Positions 33,708 through 44,633 of a DNA stretch of 64,000 nt are shown here, piece by piece. This DNA comes from Primulina eburnea. Lineage: Eukaryota; Streptophyta; Magnoliopsida; Lamiales; Gesneriaceae. Location of the stretch: contig NC_133110.1 of NCBI RefSeq assembly GCF_022965805.1, positions 34,348,317 to 34,412,316 on the forward strand. Direction: 5' to 3'. The notes beneath the pieces were generated by a model, which did no database searches, had not been told where the DNA came from, and saw nothing but the letters and a program-made list of their open reading frames with translations. Position 1 is the stretch's first letter, and each line of letters starts with the position of its first letter. The position numbers and the translations under genes are program-made.

Positions 33708-35813
33708 ATGGTAGGGAAGAGAGGGAGTAGAAGAGCTACATCAGCATCATCGCGTCCTCAAAGGGGACCCGAACAGTCTCATGTTGAGACAAGACAGGAA
33801 CAACCTCGTCCAGAGACAAGAACCGAGCAGCCCCTTCAGGAGACAAGGGTCGAGCAAACCCATCCCAATGAGAATGTGGGGAACTTGAATTTGGAACAGT
33901 TGGGCCAATTTATCACCCGGACAGTGGATGAGGCAATGAAGAGGAATAAAGAGTCTATGTTTGTAGAAGAGCAGGCCGCTCGCCAGGAGCAAGAGGAGAA
34001 TGTGGAGGGCAGTCAGAGTAGGGTGGAGGAGACACAGCCCCACCAAAGTGGGGAGATTGGTGAGATGAGAGAAATGTGGAAGAAATACAGATGTTGAGGC
34101 AGCAGTTGGGAAGCAGAGCGCCGGCACCCAAGAGAGGAAGTCCCTTTTCACTAGCCATTTTAGAAGGACTTCCTCCAAATTTTCGACAGTCCAATGTGGG
34201 AGAGTACGATGGACATACTGACCCCGAAGAACACTTGGGGAGATTTGAGAATGCGGCCCTATTACATCAATATTCAGATGGGGTCAGGTGCAAGGTGTTT
34301 CTGGGCACGTTGGTGAGGTCAGCCCAGCAATGGTTTAACACCTTGCAGCCCAACTCTATACGATCCTTCGAGGATTTTTCAGCCGCTTTTTTGCACAGAT
34401 TCGCTAGCAGCAAAAAACACCAAAAAAACTATTTGAGCCTGTTTGTGGTGAAACAACAAGAAGCTGAAACTTTGCGAGAATTTGTCCAGCGTTTCAACAA
34501 CGCAGCGTTGGAGATACCAGCGGCCACTCCTGACATCATGATCAGTGCCTTTCCCAGGGACTTAGAGGAGGAGAGTTCTTTAAATCATTAGTGAAGAAAC
34601 CTCCATCAAGTTATGATGATCTGTTATCTCGGGCGGAAAAATATGTAAACTTGGAAGATGCCCAACGGTACAGAAGGATGGAAAACCGACCCGGAGGGAG
34701 TAGGGGGGAGGGATCCGAGAGGGGAAGTAAGAAGAGAGGTGCAGGTGAGAGGGAGGAAGACATAACCAGAAGTAGAGGACAATTCTCTTCACATGTTCCT
34801 TTGAATAGGAGTCGGGATAAGGTGATGGAGGTGCGAGAGTCAGGGGAGAGGGGGGAGAAGTCGCAGAGGGTTGAGAGCAGTTCTCAACCTCCACCACGGG
34901 GTAGAAAAGAAGGATCCTCGTCCGGGAGTGAACTGAGATCTCACCCATCTTCTAGGCGGGGTCGAGGCCCTCCCTGGATACATCAGAGGATCGAGGAGCC
35001 GATGAGAGAAGGTCGAGGTCAGGATGTACCTCGGGAGCACGCGGAACCGAGGAGGAGAACGAATGAAGATAACCACCCTACGAGAGGAATGATTCAAATG
35101 ATCTCGGGGGTGCTACTGATGGAGATTCCGGGCGAGCGCGAAAGGCGCATGGGAGGAGGTTGGAGAATTTTGAAATATCTAGGAGTGCGGACCTACCCCA
35201 GGATTCTGTCATAAGTTTTGGACCGGATGACCTCCGAGGCATTGTGGCTCCTCATAACGATGCCTTGGTGGTAACTGCCACCGTTGTCAATTACGATGTG
35301 GCACGAATATTTATTGATAATGGAAGCTCTGTTAATATCATGTTCAAGAGCACTTTGGATAAGATGAAGGTGGAGGGATTTGAGTTCGAGCCAATCTCTA
35401 CTCCTCTATATGGATTTGCGGGACATGCCATCCCACCGCTCGGTCAGATTGTCCTTCCTCTATATTTGGGACATGAGCCTCGGCGGGTAACAAAAATGAC
35501 AACATTTACTGTGGTGGACACCCCATCCGCTTACAATGGAATTCTGGGGTGACCAGCCCTAAAGGACTTCAGAGCTGTAGCGTCCACGTATCATCAGAAG
35601 TTGAAGTTTCCTGTAGGGAAGGAGGTTGGAGTTTTATGCAGGGATCAGAGGATCGCGCGTCGGTGTTATGAGGGGATAGTGAAAGAAGAGGGGAAGAGAG
35701 CGCGTTTGGAGGTTAACATGATTAGAAAAGGAGGAAATGTGTGGCTTGGTCCTGGGTACAAGAAGAGCAGAGGGGAAAGAGGGACCCATAGTGGAATGAT
35801 CTTTACAGAGTGA
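33708..35813 (+). pseudogene. gag-protease gene of copy 2, frameshifted
   Basis: ATG 33708 opens the Gag N-terminus (33708-34097). A frameshift near 34090 leads to the capsid frame (34076-34591) with GEYDGHTDPEEHLGRF, and another near 34550 leads to the basic tail (34591-35110). A further shift leads to the protease frame (35160-35552) with IFIDNGSSVNIMF and STPLYGFAGHAIPPLGQIV. A TGA at 35550 interrupts the GILG-PALKDF end, and the frame then continues to about 35760. The domains and their order are as in copy 1, while the lesions differ, so each copy decayed independently. Confidence 0.87.
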
Positions 35814-36059
35814 TTGAGAAATTTAATTCTGGAGCTTATTACTTGAGAAATTTAATTCTGGAGCTTATTACTTGAAGAATACTCAAAGAAATACTTTAAG
35901 GAGTCCCTGGAATGTTTATCACTTTAGGGAATATCATTCTGGATTTTATCGTTGATGTATTTCATATTTACATTTTCTCATGTAATCAGTTGGAATTCAA
36001 TAAAATCAGGTTCTTCTTTTTAATTCATGAATGTTGTTGTATTGGAAGGAGAGAATTTT

Positions 36060-37100
36060 TTTTTATTTTTTCCTACTAAGGCATCGCCGAGTAGAGGAGC
36101 AGAGGTGGGGCGGGGAGAAATTTTATTTTTTCCTACTAAGGCATCGCCCAGTAGAGGAGCAGAGTTGGGGCGGGGAGAAATTTTATTTTCCTACTAAGGC
36201 ATCGCCTAGTAGAGGAGCAGAGTGGGGGCGCGGAGAAATTTTATTTTCCTACTAAGGCATCGCCTAGTAGAGGAGCAGAGTTGGGGCGCGGAGAAATTTT
36301 ATTTTCCTACTAAGGCATCGCCTAGTAGAGGAGCATCGTGAGAAATTAAATATGCTTGCTAATATATCACCTAGCAGAGGAGTTAGAGGGTGGGGGTGTT
36401 GAATTTGTATTTTCCTGCTAAGGTATCACCTAGCAGAGGAGTTAGATGGTGCGAGGTTGAATTTGTATTTTCCTGCTAGGGTATCACCTAGCAGAGGAGT
36501 TAGAGGGGGGAGGTGTTGAATTTTTATTTTCTTGCTAAGGCCTGGCTTAGCAGAGGAGTTAGATGGTCGATGTGGTGAAATTTTATTTTCCTGTTAAGGC
36601 ATCGCCTAGCAGAGGAGTTAGAGGGTGGGCTGTTGAATTTTATTTTCCTGCTAAAATATCACCTAGCAGAGGAGTTAGAGGGGGTGTTGAATTTTTATTT
36701 TCCTGCAAAGGTATTACCTAGCAGAGGAGTTAGAGGGGAGATGTGTTGAATTTTTATTTTTCTGCTAAGGCCTGGCTTAGCAGAGGAGTTAGAGGGTGGA
36801 GGTGGTGAAATTTTATTTTCCTGCTAAGGCCCTGCTTAGCAGAGGAGTTAGAGGGTGGGGGTGGTGAATTTTTATTTCCTGCTAAAGCCTGGCTTAACAG
36901 AGGAGTTAGAGGGTGGAGGTGGTGAATTTTTATTTTCCTGCTAAGGTATCACCTAGCAGAGGAGTTAGAGGGTGTGGTGTTGAATTTTACTTTCCTGCTA
37001 AGGCCCGGCTTAGAAGGGGAGTTAGAGGGTGGAGGTGGTGGATTTTTATTTTCCTGCTAAGGTACCACCTAGCAGGGGAGTTAGAGGGTGGAGGTGTTAT
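36060..37100 (+). repeat. tandem array of about 18 hairpin-forming units in copy 2
   Basis: Units of about 58-60 bp carry CTGCTAAGG...CCTAGCAG or the CTACTAAGG...CCTAGTAG variant, followed by AGGAGTTAGAGGGTGG and TTTTATTTTC. The first five units use the CTACTA/TAGTAG pair and the later ones CTGCTA/TAGCAG, so arms covary. The array is the plus-strand counterpart of 17885-18865. Confidence 0.9.
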
Positions 37101-37229
37101 AGGGAACCTTGAAGATGGGGGCGACGAGGGCATACCATGTTAAAAATTTATTTTGTTTGTTGTTAACGAACAATGTTTGCCGCATACGGGGATCGAGGGC
37201 ATACCATGTATCAAAATTCCCAACGTACT

Positions 37230-37870
37230 GGACGAGCGTGCTGTGGGGCTCGGGCGAGCGTGGCACAGGGCTGGGCGAGGTGATGGGGGCTGGGGCGAGG
37301 ATATGGGCGAGCCTGGCTAGGGCGAGGCGATGGGGCTGGGGCGAGCGTGCAGGCTAGGGCGAGGTGATGGGGCTGGGGCGAGGAGATGGGCGAGCGTGGC
37401 TAGGGCGAGGCGATGGGGCTGGGACGAGGTGATGGGGGCTGGGGCGAGGAGATGGGCGACCGTTGCTAGGGCGAGGCGATGGGGCTGGGGCGAGGTGATG
37501 GGGCTAGAGCGGAAGGTGGGTGAGCGTACGCTGGGCAGGGCGAGCAGGCGAGGCGTGCTTGGGCGAGAGGAAGGCGGGCGAGCGTATGCGATGATGGGCG
37601 AGCGTGACTACAAGCGGCGAGGGACGAGCGTGCGTGCGTGCAGGGGCGAGCGGCACGGCAGGCGAGCCTGCGCGCTGGGCGAGCGTGCTGCTGGACGAGT
37701 GTGCGCGCTGGGCGAGCACGCAACGGCGAGGGAAGAGCGTGCACTCGTGCGGGGCGAGGAGCGCACTGGGCAAGCTTGTGATGTGGGCAGGCGTGTGCGA
37801 TGATGGGCGAGCGTGACTACCAGCGGCGAGGGGCGAGCGTGCGCACGTGCAGGGCTGCGATGATGAGCGT
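37230..37870 (+). repeat. G-rich tract with GGGGCTGGGGCGAGG-type reiterations in copy 2
   Basis: Many runs of three or four G separated by short loops occur between 37320 and 37510 on the sense strand of the element, interleaved with GGGCGAGCGTG words. The position matches the CAG/GGGCGAG tract of copy 1, but the repeat content is different. ORFs across it run in several frames on both strands and look like composition effects. Confidence 0.8.
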
Positions 37871-38446
37871 GCGAGAGCGCGTGTTTCCAAATTTTTGGGA
37901 ACTAACGAGCGGCTGGAAGATAATGCACAACTCGCACCCGGTACCCCGAGGACAGCACCACTAATCGAACTTCGAACCTGCGATTCAGTTCGACTCGGGA
38001 GAGGGAGACTGGTGATACCCCAACGATGAGCCCACTACCTCTGGCCCATCCCCTGGCCCGTCCCAAGCCCAAGAGGAAGACAGGCTCATCACGGGCCCAG
38101 GTATTCTCCTATAAATACCAGGTTTGAGTGTTTAGTTGAGGATTCATTATATTGTTTTCAGCAGCACCCTTAGCTGCTCCCCCTTATATCCTCAGTCACT
38201 GACTTGAGCGTCGGAGGGGCTACGCCAGGACACCCTCCTGGCCCCCTCTTAACGATCTTATTTGTGATTTCAGGCTCAGGATCATTTCAAAGCCCTGCGT
38301 CTGTACTAGTGACACTTGCTGGGAGCGGACCCTAAATTTTTCCGTGAGTATCAGATGTGATAATCTGAATTAATTTTTAAAATTTAAAAAGAAATTGAAG
38401 TGCAAGACTTAATATGATATTCATCAAAGTTAAAATTGTGATATGT

Positions 38447-38451
38447 CACTA

Positions 38452-38528
<77 letters not shown>

Positions 38529-38650
38529 ACGGTCAAATCCATCGCTAATTTTGTTAAAAAAACTGTCGTTCAATTCAGTGACATATTTTCACAAGCAACA
38601 TATAAATATAGCGATAATTTTCATATACCGTCGCTAACGGATTTTCACAA
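38447..38650. repeat. (TA)n microsatellite next to a possible CACTA terminus
   Basis: CACTACAAAATAT at 38447 has the form of a CACTA terminal sequence. A perfect TA run follows (about 38456-38525), then GTGACGGT, ATCGCTAA and CGTCGCTAA words like CACTA subterminal repeats. The other terminus is not visible, so the assignment is tentative. Confidence 0.5.
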
Positions 38651-38969
38651 GCATCAAATATTATTTATATGTTGCCACAAGCTAAATAAATCATTATACA
38701 CATAATTTATAATATGCACTATAATCTCACAATTGTAAAGCTGAACAGGCTCAAAATAAAAGGCAAGAAGAGTATCCTAGTTGTTCTCAAACATTAATTA
38801 AATTATCACATTTTGACGGATGATTATGAAATTTTGACGAAAGAATAAAGCAACATTAATTAATAATTAAATTATGAAATTATACTTGATTCTTAATAAT
38901 TAAATTATGAAATTTTGACAGATGATGATTATGAAACTTTGACGTCATTCATAATTTTCAATATTGACC
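38651..38969. other. AT-rich spacer
   Basis: No gene. It is possibly the remainder of the CACTA fragment or the 3' end of the copia relic. Confidence 0.4.
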
Positions 38970-39414
38970 CTTTTATATAGGCAGGTGTTTTATCCAATCT
39001 AATTTGCATTGGGTTTCAGCACTCAAATCTAACTTTTGGAAGGCTTTGATCTTCTGTTTTACAGTAGATTATTTGCACTTGCCCTTCTTTTTGCACTTCT
39101 CTTATAAGTTCAAACTTTATTTTGAAGTGTTTTGTTTAGCCATTGAACACTGGATTATTTACAATAGAAATTGCAGCTTGGTTCTTGTTGTTCCATATTC
39201 AAATCAGTCATAATTTTCTTGACCCAAAGTGCTTGATTCACAGCAGCACAAGTAGCCACATATTCTGCTTCTGCAGTGAATTGTACTATAACTTCTTGCT
39301 TCTTACTGGACCATGAAAAATTTCTAGAATAAGAGCTAAAATAGTAACCTGAGGTGCTTCTCATATCATTAGCACATCCAGCCCAATCACTGTCGGAATA
39401 TACATGAAGATAAA
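38970..39414 (-). pseudogene. Ty1/copia relic A, RNase H end
   Basis: Minus-strand reading with SWSSKKQEVIVQFTAEAEYV and ACAAVNQALWVKKI (39364-39155), followed by TKHFKIKF and a degenerate IFTKAL-type terminus towards 39000. These are the copia RNase H motifs. Stops and shifts are present. The reading is cut at 39414 by the Cassandra insertion and resumes at 40279. Confidence 0.88.
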
Positions 39415-40278
39415 TGTAACGCCCCAGATTCGACGGCTGTCCTCACTGTATCAAGACGGGTCTTTCCAGCATGCTTATGTCCTCACTCACACGCACCCTG
39501 GGAAACTTCTCAGGAGGTCACCCATCCCAAAATTGCCCCAAGTCAAGCACGCTTAACTTTGGAGTTCTTATGTGATGAGCTACCGAAAAGAAGATGCACC
39601 TTCGTGATATGAGTAGTACCAATCAAATCTTTTAAGCCCTCTTCAACTGTTCAGTCCATTACATTGCACAGTCTCGGAATCCCTCTCATTCCCGTGTGGG
39701 TCGGTTCATTCATGTTCCCTTCACCTAGAAGCCTGCCAGGAGCCGCTCATTGTCCGTGCAACTGATGGCACCGGCGATCACCCCCCGCCCTCTTCGGCCC
39801 CGGGCCTCACATGCCCACCAGCTTCCGCTTGGTTCGTCCCCGAACCACACCGTACTAAGAGAGGTCGGCTCTGATACCACTTGTAACGCCTCAGATTCGA
39901 CGACTGTCCTCACTGTATCAAGACGGGTCTTTCCAGCATGCTTATGTCCTCACTCACACGCACCCTGGGAAACTTCCCAGGAGGTCACCCATCCCAAAAT
40001 TGCCCCAAGTCAAGCACGCTTAACTTTGGAGTTCTTATGTGATGAGCTACCGAAAAGAAGATGCACCTTCGTGATATGAGTAGTACCAATCAAATCTTTT
40101 AAGCCCTCTTCAACTGTTCAGTCCATTACATTGCACAGTCTCGGAATCCCTCTCATTCTCGTGTGGGTCGGTTCATTCATGTTCCCTTCACCTAGAAGCC
40201 TGCTAGGAGCCGCTCATTGTCTGAGCAACTGATGGCACCGACGATCACCCCCCGCCCTCTTCGGCCCCGGGCCTCACA
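39415..40278 (-). mobile_element. Cassandra TRIM retrotransposon
   Basis: Two 397-bp LTRs (39415-39811 and 39882-40278), TGTAACGCC...GGGCCTCACA, surround 70 bp. The TSD ATAAA (39410-39414 and 40279-40283) is exact. Each LTR carries, on the minus strand, a 5S rRNA-like block with AAGTTAAGCGTGCTTG and GGATGGGTGACCTCCTG (about 39510-39570 and 39977-40037), the hallmark of Cassandra. GCTCTGATACCA (39868-39879) is the complement of the Met-tRNA primer-binding site, which fixes the orientation. It is non-coding. LTRs differ at about eight positions. It is inserted in the RNase H region of copia relic A. Confidence 0.96.
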
Positions 40279-40800
40279 ATAAAAGTTTTTAACTTGGCTG
40301 AACTTTAATCCATAATCAATTGTGACCTTAATATATCGAAGAATTCTTTTCGCTGCTTGAAATTGAATTTCACTAGCACAGTGCATATACCTTGATAAAA
40401 AACTTACAACGTGCGTTATATATGGCCTGGTTGAAGTTTGATACATGAGGCTGCCTATCAGACTTCTATACAATCTTTCATCCACTTTTCCAGCTCCATC
40501 TTCTTTGCAAAACTTCCCCTTTTGGTTCATTGGAGTTTCTGTTGGCTTGCACTCTTCCATGTTAAATTTTTTTGAGAACTTCCCTTGCATATTTATGTTG
40601 GCTATTTCATTCGCTTTTGACACACCTGCATATCAAGGAAGAATGTCATTCTCCCAAGATCAATCATTTCAAATTCATTTTTCATCTCATTTTTGAACTT
40701 TTCACTAAATGCATTGTTACTTCATGTGATAATTAGATCATCAACATACAAAGATACCAAAAATATTTCTTCATCAACCTTCTTAATGTATAACATGGAT
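40279..40800 (-). pseudogene. Ty1/copia relic A, RT-RNase H linker segment
   Basis: Minus-strand reading includes YVDDLIIT (near 40750-40730), the RT catalytic box of copia elements, then the SEKFKNEMKNEFEMIDLG and KPTETPMNQKGKF...LYRSLIGSLMYQTSTRP segments (40623-40281). It is bounded on the right by the solo LTR at 40801. Confidence 0.9.
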
Positions 40801-42225
40801 TGTTGGAACTTCTCAGTTCGCAATCTTAATTTTGATGTTAACAAAACTCATCATCTTATTTCTAACAATCTACCTTAGTGCGCAGACAGCTAAAACTGAA
40901 CTAATCAGTTTACGAAGACATAACTGAAGCTATCAAATATATCAACTGATTGAACCAACTGATCGCCGAAACCAAATCAGTCCAACTGGTTCTTCTATCA
41001 AGCAGTTCAGTTAGTTGTCCAGATGATAGGTAATTCAGCAGGAAGACCTCAAAAGCCTGGCCAGCTGATGTTGTGTTCAACTGACGAAGAGCTCAACTGA
41101 ACAAAGGTGAAATCAGTTCAACTGACGAGTCAACTGATTTCATTAAGCCCAACTGAAGATCAGTCAAGCTGACCAAACTGAAGCATCAGTTAGAACCTTT
41201 CAGTTGCAGATCAAGACAAGCTCACAGTAAATGGATTCCAGCTGTGCGTAGATGTACAAACCTTTGTCCAGTCAAAGGACAATAATGGCCGTTGCATCAG
41301 AGCATTAGAAGACAAAACGCTTCAGAAGGGCAGACGAAAAGTCTAGACACAAAGTCCAAGAAGCCGATTCAAAATGCAACGGATACAATAATTGAGTCTC
41401 ACTGTACGATCAGTTCTTCCCGCCTATATAAAGAGGAGATCAGTGAAGACTCAATACAGAACAAGAACAAGAAGAAGAGAGTGAAAATAAAAAAATATAA
41501 AAGGGCACGCTCAGTTGCAAATCAGCTTATCGAAGCATTCAAGCCCAGAGGGAACTCTTCATCGTTGTATCTGCTTAGTTTAGAAGCCATTGTCCCTCAG
41601 TGTGTGAGAACACTTTTGTTCAGTCCTCACACACACTCACTCACTCTCATAATCACTCAAATACAGTCTTGCACAAAGACGTTAAACTTGTGTATGTAGT
41701 CTTTGACATATAGACGTTAAAGAAATTTTGGCTGGAAGGTGCTCCTGCCTTCAGTCGTAGCTAGGAGTTCAGTTTAGGCAGTAGTGTAAGTCCTAGCTGA
41801 GTTGGTTTGTACAAGTAGTTGTATAGATCAAAGTTTTCTAGTGGAGGTAGAAGGGGTGACGTAGGAGCAGTTGAAGTCTCCGAACATCCATAAACATATC
41901 TTGTGTATTTAACTAATTAACTATTGTCTTCAAAATGTTTGGATCAGTTAGAGTATTCGTCAGTTCAGTTGTTAGCGTAACTGAACTGAAGAATGCAAAA
42001 ACTAATCTAGTCTTTTTCAGTTAGTCAGTTTATATAAGGTAAAATATTTTCTAATATAATGGTATTCTTCACGAATGATTTCTTCGAGTTTCTTCCGCTT
42101 GGTTTTTTAACCAAACTTGATTTAATTCATCGGTGTTAATATTATTAGAATACGAGCTATTGAAACTCATTGAAGACTGTAGTGTTCGAAATGCCTTCGA
42201 AGGCACTAGCACACTCTATCCTTCA
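40801..42225. mobile_element. solo LTR, 1425 bp, in copia relic A
   Basis: Starts TGTTGGAACT, ends ATCCTTCA, and is flanked by the exact duplication TGGAT (40796-40800 and 42226-42230). Removing it makes the copia RT frame continuous across the junction, which confirms both borders. Inside are many CAACTGA/TCAGTT words (about 40890-41230) and a polyadenylation-like region. There is no second LTR and no internal domain, so this is a recombination product of a full element. Confidence 0.9.
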
Positions 42226-44393
42226 TGGATTCACTCAGGTGTTTTTCAAAGCCTAATTCACCAAGTGTGTTTCAATTCTACTATACCGGGACCTTGGTGC
42301 TTGTTTCAAACCATGCAAGGCCTTTTTCAATCAATATACCTTCTCCTCATGTCCTTGTAGAGCAAATCCATCATGTTGCTCTACAAAGATTTAATTCTTC
42401 CTCAAAGTATCCATTCAGAAAAACTGACTTGACGTCCATGTGGTGGATAATCCAGCCTTTTTGTACATCAAGAGCCATCAGCATTCTTATGGTATCCAAC
42501 CTACTAACTGGGGCGAAGGTTTCAGAAAAATCTACTCCGAACATCTGGGCATATCCCTTGACAACAAGTCTTGTCTTGTACTTATTTACAGAACCATCTG
42601 GATTTAGTTTAATCCTGTAAACCCACTTTACTCCTATAGCTTTCTTGTGCTTGGGTCTATCCACCAACTCACATTTTTGGTTTTTTTCAATAATCTTTAG
42701 CTCCTCCTTCATGGCATGTACCTATTTGTTTTTTATCAGTTACAGCTTCTTCATACCCTAGAGGCTCCAATACAGCAACATTGCACCTTTGATAAATGTC
42801 AGAGAGCGATCTGGTTCCTCTAACAGGTTCATCATCTATATCATCATTCTCCTCCAGAACCTCAAGTTTCTTATTATCCACACAACTCCACTTTTCTTGC
42901 TCAAAAAATTGCACATCTCTACTTACTTTCTTATTATGTGGTTGACAGATCCTGTAGGCTTTTGAGGTTGAGCTATAGTGTACAAAAGTTCCAAATTTCG
43001 CTTTTTTGTCCAATTTGTCTCTCTTAAATTGAGGAATATAAGAGAAACACAGACAACCAAATATTTTCAGATTAATCACCTTTTGTTTGTAGCCATACCA
43101 TGCTTCAAATGGAGTTATATTTTGCAAGACTGAAGTTGGCAGTCTGCTTAGAAGAACAACTGATGTGCTTGCTGCCTCAGCACAAAATTTCTCTGAGAGC
43201 CCTTTTTCATGAAGCAAACACCATACAATCTCCATGATTGTTTGATTTTTTCGCTCCATTCTGTCCAAGACTGTATGGTGCTATCAATTGATGTTCAATG
43301 TCTGCATCTTCACAAAAATTATTAAATTTTTTTGAGTTATATTCATCCCATTGTCAGATATGATCACTAGCATTCTGCAACTGCTTTGAGTTTCAACCCA
43401 AGCCTTAAACTTCCCAAAGATGTCAGCTACTTCAGATTTAAACTTCATAAAATAAATCCATCTCATTCTTGAATAATCATCAATAAAAGCAATGTAATAT
43501 GTAGTGCCATTTAACGATGGTGTTTTCATTGGTCCTCCTATATCTGTTTGGATTAGCTGTAGCTTATGAGTAGCCCTCCAGGCTTTATTTTGTTGAAAAC
43601 GAACTCTGGTTTGTTTCCCATATTGACAAGCAACACACATAAGAAGTTCTTTCAATTGAGGTAAACCTTTCACCATATTTTTCTTGTTCATTGAAAACAC
43701 ATCAGAATGGTGAAAGTGCCCCAATATTTTGTGCCAAAGCATTGTATTGCTTTCTTCTTTCTGTACAGCAGCTTGTTCCTCATTAGTTAAATCTAAAGCA
43801 AAGCTTTTACCTTGCATTTAAACTTTAAATAACTCTATACCTTTCTCGTCTTTGATCACACAATTTTTATCTTCAAAAGGCACTTTACAACCTTTTTTCA
43901 ACAACTGAGTAACACTCAAAATGTTTTGATTAAGCTCAAGAACATATAAAACATCGTAAATTAACTTCAAACCTGAATGCCTTCAGTTGCTACAGTCCCT
44001 TTTCCTTTCATTGCAATATATGCTCAGTTTCCAATTCTTACTTTAAAAACGACAGTCTCGTTAAGCACTTTCAAGAGATCTCGATCATAAGTCATGTGGT
44101 TTTTACCACCACTGTCTATAAGCTAACTTTCTGTGAAGCCATTGCTGGAAAAGCAAGATACTACAAAAAAATTGTTCCTCTTGAGGTTGATCCTCGTAAC
44201 ATTTGCTTCTCCTGGTGGTTGTTGAGTGTTGCATATAATTTTCACATGCCCTAACTGACCATATTTGTGATATCTTGCTTCTAGACTCTACCAACACTTG
44301 TTCCGCGGATGGTTTGTATTTTCTCAATTTGGGCAAGGTGGAAAGACTTGATTGTTGCTATTTTGGTTGTTCTTGTTGTTTGCAGGGCTTCTA
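42226..44393 (-). pseudogene. Ty1/copia relic A, gag knuckle to RT
   Basis: Right to left: a damaged zinc knuckle (GQLGHVKIICNTQ, near 44240); the protease start around IDSGG (44125); the pre-integrase segment LWHKILGHFHHSDVFSMNKKN (43740-43670); integrase with TDIGGPM, YIAFIDDYSRMRWIYF and SDNG; MERKNQTIMEIV (43260) and the remaining IN C-terminus; then RT with GVKWVYRIKLNPDGS and MDVKSVFLNGYF (42712-42371) and LKQAPRS. Several frameshifts and stops are present. The domain order PR-IN-RT-RH marks Ty1/copia. Confidence 0.9.
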
Positions 44394-44633
44394 TGTAAGA
44401 AATATGACACATGTTAAAGAAGAAGCGTGTACAAATTGATATTGGCGACGGCCAAGAAAATTTAGATGCGTACACGATTCTCCTTCTGAATCTCGTCTCC
44501 CGATACAATCATCGATGGTATGAGAAAACGCCTATAAATAAGAGCGATTGAGGTCCCTAAGCACACACATCTCATAAGAAATATACACCATCTACGGAGA
44601 ACGTGAAGTGCTTAGAAGGCTTCAACCATAAGG

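Larger units (their letters stand above)
33327..38353 (+). mobile_element. Gag-protease-only LTR retrotransposon, Tat-like, copy 2
   Basis: Same family as 16629-21533 but on the plus strand. LTRs are 33327-33666 and 38013-38353 (340 and 341 bp), with ends TGATAC and GTATCA and an exact TSD GATGT (33322-33326 and 38354-38358). TTGGCGCCGTCTGTGGGA follows the 5' LTR. Then come gag and protease, an array of about 18 hairpin units, a G-rich tract and the polypurine tract before the 3' LTR. There is no RT or integrase. About 15 LTR differences make it clearly older than copy 1. The same gene content in two independent insertions shows that the RT-less form is a propagating lineage and not one broken copy. 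Confidence 0.93.

Noticed and set aside
37330..37803. 157-codon Gly/Arg-rich ORF in the G-rich tract
   Set aside because: Open frames exist in several frames and on both strands because stop codons are rare in this composition. No conserved domain is seen.
39510..39570. possible 5S rRNA gene on the minus strand
   Set aside because: The 5S-like block lies in both LTRs of an element with TSD and primer-binding site and is diverged from plant 5S RNA, so it is Cassandra sequence and not an rRNA gene.
40801..42225. intron or independent gene within copia A
   Set aside because: TG...CA ends, a perfect 5-bp TSD and restored copia frame on removal identify it as a solo LTR.
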